From Jiangella gansuensis DSM 44835 (GTDB lineage: Bacteria; Actinomycetota; Actinomycetes; Jiangellales; Jiangellaceae): a stretch of 64,000 bases of DNA. This document shows positions 57,201-64,000 of the stretch, piece by piece. Position 1 is the first letter of the stretch. Every line of letters begins with the position of its first letter. Position numbers and translations under genes: made by a program. The notes beneath the pieces were generated by a model. It was not told the origin of the DNA, made no database searches, and saw only the letters and a list, made by a program, of their open reading frames with translations. Location of the stretch: contig NZ_KI911782.1 in NCBI RefSeq assembly GCF_000515395.1, positions 2,354,606 through 2,418,605 on the forward strand, written 5' to 3'.

Positions 57201-57938
57201 ATGTCCACGCTCACCAAGATCACCAACGTCGAGTACAAGCTCTTCCTCCGCGACACCACCTCGGCCGTCATGGCGTTCGCGCTGCCGATCGGCCTGATGG
57301 TGGTGTTCGGATCGATCGGCATGGGGCAGGACGACGGCGGCGGCGACAACAACGTCAGCGAGGCGTTCCTGCCGGTGATGGCGCTCTCGCTGTCGATCGC
57401 GCTGCTCGCGCTCAGCGTCCTGCCGACCGTTCTGGCCACCTACCGCGAGAAGGGGATCCTGCGCCGGCTGTCCACGACACCGGTGCATCCGGGCAACGTG
57501 CTGGCAGCCCAGTTGCTGGTCAACCTGGCCGCCGCCGTCGTCGCCGCGGTCCTGGTGCTGGTGCTCGCCGCGGCGGCCTTCGACCTCGGCACCCCCGGCA
57601 ACGCGGCGGGCTTCCTCGTCGCGTTCGTCCTGACCTCCAGCGCCCTGTTCGGTCTCGGCCTGCTGGTGGCGGCGCTCGCCCCGACCGGTAAGGCGGCGAC
57701 GTCGCTCGGCATGCTGCTGTTCTTCCCGAGCATGTTCTTCGCCGGCGTCTGGACCCCGGGCGACCTGATGCCGTCGTGGGCTCGGCCGGTGCGCGACGTC
57801 AGCCCGCTCGGCGCCGGCATGGAGGCGATGCAGAAGGCCTGGGACGGCGGCTGGCCCGACACGACCAACCTGCTCGCCCTGGTGGTGGCGACGCTGGTGA
57901 CCGGCGCCCTCGCGGCCAAGGTGTTCCGCTGGGAGTGA
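57201..57938 (+). CDS. ABC-2 type permease
   Basis: A 245-residue membrane protein of the ABC2 family with six helices: TSAVMAFALPIGLMVVFGSIG, VMALSLSIALLALSVLPTVL, then the conserved YREKGILRRLSTTPV cytoplasmic loop typical of DrrB-like permeases, and the terminal LFFPSMFFAGVWTPGDLMP. GGGAGGAGAA precedes the ATG. It ends the operon, 32 bases from the convergent MocR-type gene. Confidence 0.9.
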   Translation: MSTLTKITNVEYKLFLRDTTSAVMAFALPIGLMVVFGSIGMGQDDGGGDNNVSEAFLPVMALSLSIALLALSVLPTVLATYREKGILRRLSTTPVHPGNVLAAQLLVNLAAAVVAAVLVLVLAAAAFDLGTPGNAAGFLVAFVLTSSALFGLGLLVAALAPTGKAATSLGMLLFFPSMFFAGVWTPGDLMPSWARPVRDVSPLGAGMEAMQKAWDGGWPDTTNLLALVVATLVTGALAAKVFRWE

Positions 57939-57962
57939 GTGTTCCGGCTGAGTGGGCTGTGC

Positions 57963-57978
57963 TCGTCTGATCAGACGA
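57963..57978. other. perfect 16-base palindrome at the convergent ABC/MocR junction
   Basis: TCGTCTGATCAGACGA (57963-57978) is perfectly self-complementary and overlaps the MocR-type stop codon. With no loop bases it is a better protein site or weak terminator than a strong RNA hairpin. Its role is unknown. Confidence 0.5.
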
Positions 57979-59425
57979 CGTCGGCCAGCTGGGCGGTCGT
58001 TGCCGGGAGCGGAGGCGCCGGCAACGACCGCTGTGTGTCGGCGAGCGCCCGGACGCCACGCACCAGTTCGTCCGCGCCCAGGGAGAACGGGACCCGCAGG
58101 AACCGCTCGAACGCGCCGTCGGTGCCGAACCGCGGCCCAGCGATGATGTTCACCCCTCGGGTGAGGCCGAACAGCGCCAGAGCCGAACTGATGGGCGCGC
58201 CCAGACCCACCCACAGCGAGGCGCCGCCGTCGGGGGTCGGTACCTCCCACCTGGGCAGGTGCTCCTTCAGCTGCGCCACCAGGATGTCGCGCTGGTGGCG
58301 CAACTGGGCGGTGCGCTGCCCGATCAGCGCCGGATACTCGTCGAACACCTCCAGCGCGACCAGTTGCTCCAACTCAGGGGTGCCGAGGTCACCGGCATAG
58401 CGGGCGCTGTGCAGCGACCGCAGCACGTCGGCGTCGGCGCGGATCCAGCCGATGCGCAGGCCGCCCCACACGCTCTTGCCCAACGACCCGAGCGTCACGA
58501 TGCTCGGATGGCCGTGCGCCTCGGCGCGGGCCGCGAGCGGGACGTCGGTCCAACCGCGCTCGAGATCGAGGTCGGCGGTCGTCTCGTCGACGACGATGAC
58601 GGTGCCGGTGCGCCGCACGGCCCGCAGCACCTCGTCGCGCTGGTCCGGCGGCATGGACGCGCCGGTCGGGTTCTGGAAGTCCGGCACCAGGTATGCCAAG
58701 GCCGGGCGGACCCGCTCCAACGTGGCGCGCAGGTGGTCGACGTCCCAGCCCCGCGTCGTCACCGGCGTGGTCACCAGCCGCCCACCCGCAACCTGGAACG
58801 CCTCGAGCGCGTGCGGGTAGGTCGGCGACTCCACGAGCACCCGGTCGGCCGGGCGGATCAACGTCCGCGCCACCAGCGCGATGGCGTGCTGCGCGCCGAG
58901 CGTGACCATGATCTGATCAGCACTGGTGGGCAGCCCGCGGTCGGCGTAGTGCCGCGCGATCCGCTCCCGCAGGTCGGGGCTGCCGACCAGGTCGTACCCC
59001 GTCCTCGTCAACACCGCGCCGATCCTGCTCGCCGCGCGCTGGACGATCGCCTCCATCTCCGGGGCGGGCGCGGGGGCAGCGCGCGCGAGGTCGACGACGC
59101 GATCGAGCGGCCCGGTGTGCGTGGGTGGTGCCGCGGCCGGCGGCAGCGTGGTGGCGCTGCCCGAGCCGCGGATGCTGACCAGGTGACCGGAATCGCGCAG
59201 CCGCCGATACGCCGACACGATGGTGGTCCGGCTGCGCCCCAGGGTCTCCGCCAGCTCCCGCTCCGCCGGCAGCCGTGTCCCCGTCGGGATGCGCCCGTCG
59301 ATGATGAGCAGCCGGAGCCGGTCCGCGAGCGCCTCGTACGCACTCTGGCCGCCGGTGTCCCACGTGCCGAGGAGGTCGTTCAACGTGCGTGGACCGATGC
59401 GACCGCGGATGACTGGAGGCTGCAT
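57971..59425 (-). CDS. MocR/PdxR-type regulator (GntR plus aminotransferase domains)
   Basis: A 484-residue fusion. An N-terminal GntR winged helix at about 28-95 (YEALADRLRLLIIDGRIPTG, then TLGRSRTTIVSAYRRLRDSG) is joined to a type I aminotransferase fold. The PLP-binding Lys is in SLGKSVWGG near residue 317, with PDFQNPTGASMPPDQRDEV and DETTADLDL. MocR regulators use PLP as ligand and control vitamin B6 or amino acid genes. The ATG at 59425 starts MQPPVIRG; upstream in-frame reading is not homologous. The divergent small open frame at 59537 is its only possible close partner. Confidence 0.9.
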   Translation of the reverse strand: MQPPVIRGRIGPRTLNDLLGTWDTGGQSAYEALADRLRLLIIDGRIPTGTRLPAERELAETLGRSRTTIVSAYRRLRDSGHLVSIRGSGSATTLPPAAAPPTHTGPLDRVVDLARAAPAPAPEMEAIVQRAASRIGAVLTRTGYDLVGSPDLRERIARHYADRGLPTSADQIMVTLGAQHAIALVARTLIRPADRVLVESPTYPHALEAFQVAGGRLVTTPVTTRGWDVDHLRATLERVRPALAYLVPDFQNPTGASMPPDQRDEVLRAVRRTGTVIVVDETTADLDLERGWTDVPLAARAEAHGHPSIVTLGSLGKSVWGGLRIGWIRADADVLRSLHSARYAGDLGTPELEQLVALEVFDEYPALIGQRTAQLRHQRDILVAQLKEHLPRWEVPTPDGGASLWVGLGAPISSALALFGLTRGVNIIAGPRFGTDGAFERFLRVPFSLGADELVRGVRALADTQRSLPAPPLPATTAQLADVV

Positions 59426-59536
59426 CAGTCCACTATTCCACGATTGGCATCTTGGCTTCCAGAGTGGACTGCTGTGAAATGAGTCCAGAGGGCGTCCGTG
59501 TCGTGGGTGCCGTGTCGGGGATGGGGGTGACCGGTC

Positions 59537-59674
59537 GTGTCGATCGTCATTGTTGGTGTCCTGGTGGCGGCCATGGTCGCCGTGGTGATCATGGCCGGGT
59601 TGGTGGTGCGCCGCGACCTGACCGGACCACAGCCCGTCCGCCCGACCTACAACAGCCGCCACCCTTCCCCGTAG
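59537..59674 (+). CDS. possible small single-pass membrane protein, 45 residues
   Basis: A GTG-started frame encoding MSIVIVGVLVAAMVAVVIMA, then GLVVRRDLTGPQPVRPTYNS and RHPSP before TAG. Residues 2-24 would make one membrane helix with a short basic, Pro-rich cytoplasmic tail. GGGGGTGA lies about 8 bases upstream. It is divergent from the MocR-type gene across about 110 bases. The composition is what is expected of a real small membrane protein, but short GC-rich frames are often accidental. Confidence 0.45.
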   Translation: MSIVIVGVLVAAMVAVVIMAGLVVRRDLTGPQPVRPTYNSRHPSP

Positions 59675-59685
59675 GAACCGGAAAC

Positions 59686-59755
59686 GATCACGTTGCGTTG
59701 GGGGCTTCCCGCTCCACCAGGGATGCTTGCCCCGGGGAGCGGGAAGACGCCTGGA
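59686..59755. repeat. intergenic palindrome, copy C
   Basis: CTTCCCGCTCC (59705-59715) and GGAGCGGGAAG (59736-59746) are perfect 11-bp arms. The loop ACCAGGGATGCTTGCCCC matches the core of copy A. The left end GATCACGTT resembles copy A's outer arm, and the right end AAGACGCCTGG is the inverse of copy B's left end. Confidence 0.8.
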
Positions 59756-59817
59756 GGAGTGTCGCGGCTCGCGTCCCAGGCAGTGGAGCCCTGAACGGAC
59801 ACCGGCCGCGAAGGCGC

Positions 59818-59823
59818 TACACT
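59818..59823 (+). promoter_or_regulatory. -10-like element of the tRNA-Pro gene
   Basis: TACACT lies 34 bases before the tRNA start, in a locally AT-richer stretch. No convincing -35 hexamer sits at 17 bases; TGAACG at 59792 gives a 20-base spacing. Promoter assignment is tentative. Confidence 0.35.
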
Positions 59824-59857
59824 ATTCACGCCTCGCCGGGAACGGTGGAGCAAGCCA

Positions 59858-59931
<74 letters not shown>

Positions 59932-59941
59932 CTCAACCACG

Positions 59942-59975
59942 AACCCTCGTTGACACAGGTCAACGGGGGTTTTCT
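59942..59975 (+). terminator. rho-independent terminator after tRNA-Pro
   Basis: AACCCTCGTTGAC and GTCAACGGGGGTT pair as a 13-bp stem (one G-T pair) with loop ACAG, followed by TTCTCTT. This is the clearest canonical terminator in the window. Confidence 0.85.
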
Positions 59976-60008
59976 CTTGCCGCATCACCTCCCTTGATGA
60001 TCGTCAGC

Positions 60009-60437
60009 CTAGGCCGCGACGGACCAGATCCGGCCACCAGGACGAGAACGACTCGCCGGCTCGTCACGCTTGGCTTCGTTGAGCACCAGGACGAGGGCCG
60101 CGACGCTGTTCTTGATCGTCGAGCGGCCGAGGCCCTGCTCTTCCCACTCGTCGATGACGCGGTAGATCAGTCCGGCCGTGATCAGATACTCGTCGGCGCT
60201 GACCCGTTTCGCCGACTCCCAATACGCGCGGGTCTGAGGCTCGATCTCCCCGTCCGCCGGCTCCCTGCTCAGCTTGCGGCACCAGTAGCCGATGATCCAC
60301 CTGCAGAACGCGCGATAATGGGTGCCCAGCGCATCACCGTAGGCGGGGTGGTCGAGCCCGTCAGGCGAGGCTTCCTCGACGGTGTGTCCGAGTTCCTCCA
60401 GCAGTTGGGCCGCCTTGCCCCCGCGGCGGTCTCCCAC
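60009..60437 (-). pseudogene. chimeric remnant: amidase C-terminal fragment joined to an integrase-like segment
   Basis: The 142-codon frame is not a complete protein. Its first about 90 residues (KAAQLLEELGHTVEEASPDG, then FCRWIIGYWCRKLS and AYWESAKRVSADEYL) resemble the C-terminal part of amidase-signature enzymes such as 6-aminohexanoate-cyclic-dimer hydrolases, with the catalytic N-terminal part absent. The following segment (VIDEWEEQGLGRSTIKNSVA, then ALVLVLNEAKRDE) looks like the core-binding domain of a tyrosine integrase, cut before the catalytic part. It ends 77 bases from tRNA-Pro. I read it as a recombination scar at a tRNA integration site. A genuine small protein is less likely. 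Confidence 0.6.
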
Positions 60438-60448
60438 GCCGGGTCGAC

Positions 60449-61138
60449 GTGTTGAACTACGGCCGGCAAGGATGTTCGCTGGCGCTGTGGCCGACCACCA
60501 ACGGGCTCACGTTGAGCTATCTGGCCTGGCCCGTGGCGCGTTTCGACGAGTTCCGCGGTGACCTCGAGAGCAACTCCGGCGGACCTTCGACGCGATCGGC
60601 GTTGGCGAGCGGCTACGAGCGGAACCATTCCGCGGCAGCCCCGACCTGCCCGCCTACTTCCGTACGCCATACGGGCCGGGATGGGCACTGGTCGGCGACG
60701 CCGGGCTGGCGATGGACCCCATCACCGGGCGCGGCAACAGTGACGCGCTTTCGCGATGCCGAGTTGCTCGCGTACGCCGTCGCCTCGGGCCTCCGCGGGG
60801 AGCGTCGGCTCGACAAGGCCTTTGCCAAGTATCACAAGGAACGCGACCGCGCCACCACGCCGATGGATGACTTCACCGCACAGCTCGCCCAGCTGGAGGC
60901 ACCCAGCAAGGGCGAGAACTCGCTGTTCCAGGCGTTGTCGCAGACCCAGGAGGACACCAGCTTCTTCCTCGGCGTCCTCACCGGCGCGGTCCCGATCCAG
61001 CAGCTCATGTCGCCGCGCACCGTCATCCGGCTGATCGGCATCCGCGGGCTGGCGCAACTGATCGCCGGGCAGGCGCGCAGGGACAGGTCGAGCCACGACG
61101 CCGCGGCAGCTGCGCCCGTCCAGCGGTCACCGCACTGA
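60449..61138 (+). pseudogene. frameshifted C-terminal fragment of an FAD-dependent monooxygenase
   Basis: The text begins mid-protein (LALWPTTNGLTLSYLAWPVARF). It then loses frame near 60570. The expected continuation, RRTFDAIGVGERLR then YGPGWALVGDAGLAMDPITG, is in another frame (about 60575-60750), including the conserved GD FAD motif. It returns to the first frame near 60752 as FRDAELLAYAVASGLRGERR to the natural C-terminus. Two compensating frameshifts and the missing N-terminal FAD-binding half mark a pseudogene of a PHBH-type flavin monooxygenase. It abuts the amidase-like fragment head to head. Confidence 0.75.
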
Positions 61139-61238
61139 CGCAGTGTGGCGCAGAGGGTGCCGCAGGCCCTGGCTGGCGGCCGCTAGCTCAAATCTGGCGC
61201 CTCTTCAGGTGACAGCACCAGACGACAAGGAGACATCG

Positions 61239-62312
61239 ATGACCGCGCAGATGACTGTGGACCCGGCTCAGATCGAAGAGCTGATGGGCAAGCTACTGAA
61301 CGACCTGGCGGCCACCGCCGGGTTGCAGATGACCCACATCGGCATCAAGACCGGTCTGTGGAAGGCGATGTCCGGTGGCGGGTGGCTCACCCCTGCGGAC
61401 GTCTCCACCCGGTCGGGCGTCGCGCAGCCGTACGCCCGGGAATGGCTCAAGCACCAGGCCGCCTCGGGGTACGTCGACTACGACCCGCAGACCGGCAGGT
61501 TCGCACTACCACCGGCGGCTGCCGCGGTCCTGGCCGACGACGTGCAGTCCGGGATCGTCGGCGGCTTCGCCAGCATGCTCACTGCGATGGCAGGCGACAA
61601 CACCATGGTCGAGGAGGCCTTCCGCTCCGGCGGGGGTGTCGGCTGGCACCAGCGGTCGGCCCAGCACTGGCACGGCATGGACCTCGCCACCCGCGCCGAG
61701 GTGGTCCCGGCACTGGTGTCCGAGTGGATCCCCGCGCTCGACGGCGTCGCGGACAAGCTGCGCACCGGTGCGTCGGTGGCCGACATCGGCTGCGGGTACG
61801 GCGCACCGTTGATCGGCCTCGCCCAGGCCTACCCGAACTCGCGGTGCACCGGGTTCGACTACCACGACGCCTCGATCGCGCAGGCCCGCAAGGCCGCCGC
61901 AGCCGCCGGCGTGGCCGACCGGGTGATGTTCGATGTCGCCGACGCCGCCGCCTACCCGGGCGCGAGGTACGACCTCGTGCTGTTCGTCGACACGTTCCAC
62001 GACCTCGGCGACCCGCTCGGGGCACTGCGCCACACCCGCGAAGCACTCGCCGAGGATGGCGCGGTGCTGCTGGTGGAGTTCGCCGCTGCCGACCGGCTGG
62101 AGGACAACCTGACCCCGATGGGCAGGCTGTTCTACGCGTCCTCCGCACTGGTCTGCACCCCCAACGCCCTCTCGCAAGGCGCCGCGGACCCGCTCGGCAC
62201 CGCGCCCGGTCCTGCCCGGCTGACTGAGGTCGCGCGGGAGGCTGGATTCACCAGCATCAGCCGAGTCGATGTCGAGGCCCCGTTCAACCTGCTCCTCGAA
62301 CTGCGGGGCTGA
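61239..62312 (+). CDS. class I SAM-dependent methyltransferase with N-terminal winged helix
   Basis: A 357-residue methyltransferase resembling mycobacterial Rv2258c-like proteins. The N-terminal about 100 residues form a winged-helix dimer domain (LQMTHIGIKTGLWKAMSGGG, then YAREWLKHQAASGYVDYD). The C-terminal Rossmann domain has the SAM motif VADIGCGYGAPLIGLA near residue 181 and LVLFVDTFHDLGDPLGAL. The substrate is unknown; relatives act on small molecules or rRNA-like targets. The ATG follows AAGGAG. It lies downstream of the pseudogene scar and upstream of an AAA/LuxR-type regulator, so it may be part of imported DNA. Confidence 0.88.
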   Translation: MTAQMTVDPAQIEELMGKLLNDLAATAGLQMTHIGIKTGLWKAMSGGGWLTPADVSTRSGVAQPYAREWLKHQAASGYVDYDPQTGRFALPPAAAAVLADDVQSGIVGGFASMLTAMAGDNTMVEEAFRSGGGVGWHQRSAQHWHGMDLATRAEVVPALVSEWIPALDGVADKLRTGASVADIGCGYGAPLIGLAQAYPNSRCTGFDYHDASIAQARKAAAAAGVADRVMFDVADAAAYPGARYDLVLFVDTFHDLGDPLGALRHTREALAEDGAVLLVEFAAADRLEDNLTPMGRLFYASSALVCTPNALSQGAADPLGTAPGPARLTEVAREAGFTSISRVDVEAPFNLLLELRG

Positions 62313-62381
62313 CCCTCGTCACGTCGGCGGCTGCACTGGCCAATCTTCCCGGCACACGCGCCTAAGGAGGACAATCACGTC

Positions 62382-64000
62382 GTGGCAGCCAGAGCGGACC
62401 CACAGCGCCTGGTCGGGCGCGACCCGGCGCTGGCCTCGCTACGTGCCGCGACCGGGGCCGTGGCACGCGGCAGCGGCCGGTTGCTGCTCGTCACGGGCGA
62501 ACCCGGCATCGGCAAGACGAAGCTGCTGGCAGAGGCTGCCGCCGAGGCGACGGCCGGCGGCGCCGTCGTACTCCCCGCCCAATGCTGGGAGGGCGACGGC
62601 GCACCGGCATACTGGGCGTGGGTCCAGGTGTTGCGGGCGGGCATCGCGGCCGGTGGCGATCCGGGCGAGGCACACATGCTGCTCCCGGGCGAGCGAGTAT
62701 CGGCACCGAGCGCGGGCGAACCCGCCGACGCGCGGTTCCGGCTGTTCGACGCGGTGGTCTCCTTCCTCACCGGGCTTGCCGAGCGGAGTCCGGTCGTGGT
62801 CGTCATAGATGACCTGCAGTGGGCGGACCCCGGTTCGCTGCGCCTGCTGGAGTTCGCCACCCGGCACCTCGCCAGCCGTCCGGTTCTCCTGCTCGGCGCC
62901 TATCGGGACGAGGATGCCGGGGAGCAGCTGCGCAAGCTCGCCGGGACAAGCGAACGTGTGCCGTTGTTCGGGCTGCCCAAGCACGACGTCGCCGCACTCA
63001 TGCGCACGATGAGTCCGAACGAACCTTCTCCTTCGGTCATCGACGACGTGTGGCGGCGCACCGGAGGGAACCCGTTCCTGGTGCGGGAGTTGACGCGGCT
63101 GCTCGTAGCGCAGGGCGGCTATCGTGGAATGGAGCGGTCGCCGTCCGCCCTGCTCGACACCGTCCGCGACATCCTCGAGCGCAAGCTGGCGCGGCTGTCC
63201 CAACCGTGTGCCGACCTGCTCACCGCCGCCGCCGTTATCGGGCCGGAGATCCGGCTGGAGGTGGTGGCGCGGTTCGTGGACGAGCCGGACCAGCTCAACG
63301 TCCTGCTCGACGAGGCCGTCACCGCCCGCGTCCTCGCCGAACCACCAACCCACGCCGGACCGTTCCGGTTCTCCCACGACCTGTTCCGCGAGACCCTGGT
63401 GGCGGGACTGGCGGCCGAACACCGGATCAGGCTGCACCTGGCAGCCGGGCGCGCGTTGGAAGCGTTGGGCGCCGAAGGCATTCCGGTACATCCCGCCGAG
63501 CTGGCCGCCCACTTCTACGCCGCCGTCACCACCGCACCCGCCGACGCCGTGCGCTACGCAATGGCAGCAGGGGCGGAGGCGCGATCCCGGCTCGCCTTCG
63601 AGGAGTCGTGCGAGCACTACCAGCGTGCCCTGGCCGCCCTCGACCGAACGGCCGACCCCGACCCGGCTGCCCGCCTCGAGCTGGTCCTGCTGCTCGCCGA
63701 CACCCACACCCTGGCGGGGCACTCCCCGGCGGATCGCGACGCGTACCGGCAGGCCGCCGCGACGGCCAGGACCCTTGGCGACGCGGAAGGCATCGCGGCG
63801 GCGGCACTCGGGTTACATGCTCTGGGCTGGCGCCAGGACCACGCCGAGGCGATCGCCCTGCTCACCGAGGCGGTGGACGCCTTGCCCGGTGAACCGACCG
63901 CGCTGCGGGCGCGGGCCCTCGCCGCGCTGGCCCGCGACCTTTACCACGCGCGAGCCGAGCAGCAGGACTGGCAACAAGCCCGCGTGCTGGCCGAGGACGC
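62382..64000 (+). CDS. large AAA ATPase regulator (LuxR/LAL type), 3' end outside the window
   Basis: Open for 539 codons to the window edge. It starts with GTG after AAGGAGG. The N-terminal AAA_16 ATPase has Walker A GEPGIGKT (39-46), Walker B VVVIDDLQWADPGS, and RTGGNPFLVRELTRLL. A helical, TPR-like region begins after about residue 360 (EESCEHYQRALAALDRTADP). Large ATP-binding LuxR regulators have this layout and end in a LuxR helix-turn-helix, which would lie beyond 64000. Without that end, an adenylate-cyclase-like or other AAA_16 protein is possible. It probably forms a unit with the upstream methyltransferase (69-base gap). Confidence 0.8.
   Translation, partial: MAARADPQRLVGRDPALASLRAATGAVARGSGRLLLVTGEPGIGKTKLLAEAAAEATAGGAVVLPAQCWEGDGAPAYWAWVQVLRAGIAAGGDPGEAHMLLPGERVSAPSAGEPADARFRLFDAVVSFLTGLAERSPVVVVIDDLQWADPGSLRLLEFATRHLASRPVLLLGAYRDEDAGEQLRKLAGTSERVPLFGLPKHDVAALMRTMSPNEPSPSVIDDVWRRTGGNPFLVRELTRLLVAQGGYRGMERSPSALLDTVRDILERKLARLSQPCADLLTAAAVIGPEIRLEVVARFVDEPDQLNVLLDEAVTARVLAEPPTHAGPFRFSHDLFRETLVAGLAAEHRIRLHLAAGRALEALGAEGIPVHPAELAAHFYAAVTTAPADAVRYAMAAGAEARSRLAFEESCEHYQRALAALDRTADPDPAARLELVLLLADTHTLAGHSPADRDAYRQAAATARTLGDAEGIAAAALGLHALGWRQDHAEAIALLTEAVDALPGEPTALRARALAALARDLYHARAEQQDWQQARVLAED

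Overview
The window is chromosomal DNA from a high-GC actinomycete. Coding capacity is dense, GTG starts are frequent, and genes overlap by 1 to 8 bases in many operons. The actinobacterial housekeeping run xerD-parA-scpA-scpB-rluB-aroH-tyrA-cmk-plsC-der, F420/LLM-type oxidoreductases and a YtrA-type regulator fit that assignment. The genus cannot be fixed from sequence reading alone.

Layout. 1-2000: end of a suf Fe-S assembly locus (SufU, MIP18-family factor), a HAD hydrolase and peptide deformylase. 2000-3800: a lipoprotein and an MFS exporter. 3800-21100 is a catabolic island. It holds molybdo-hydroxylase accessory genes (MoxR ATPase, VWA protein, XdhC-like protein, MobA-like nucleotidyltransferase). 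It also holds an oppositely oriented allH-allF-allG-like transcarbamylase operon, a divergent PucR regulator, a uracil/xanthine permease and a coxM-S-L-G molybdenum hydroxylase. 21100-24000: two complete antitoxin/PIN-toxin pairs, a nitrilase-superfamily amidase, and a third antitoxin beside a broken toxin. 24000-28140: regulators and oxidoreductases (MerR, SDR plus ECF sigma factor, LLM enzyme plus HxlR). 28275-34500: hydantoinase A/B, carbamate kinase and a barbiturase/cyanuric acid hydrolase-family enzyme.

34700-39050: fmt, rsmB, GNAT, HAD and Nudix genes. 39100-43575: a very large secreted GH20-GH29 glycosidase with a fucolectin-like C-terminus. 44000-53800: alanine dehydrogenase and the housekeeping run. 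53860-59425: a helix-hairpin-helix protein, a YtrA-like two-ABC-transporter operon and a MocR-type regulator. 59858-59931: tRNA-Pro(GGG), followed by a scar of broken genes (an amidase/integrase-like chimera and a frameshifted FAD monooxygenase). Then come a methyltransferase and a LuxR/AAA-type regulator that runs off the window.

How the genes may work together (inference). Permease, molybdenum hydroxylase, barbiturase-family enzyme, AllFGH-like transcarbamylase, carbamate kinase and amidase can be written as one route: uracil to barbiturate to ureidomalonate, then to carbamoyl phosphate plus malonamate, then to ATP, CO2, ammonia and malonate. This would be an energy-conserving variant of oxidative pyrimidine catabolism in which phosphorolysis replaces ureidomalonase. 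Palindromic intergenic repeats, in at least one three-copy family, punctuate the window.
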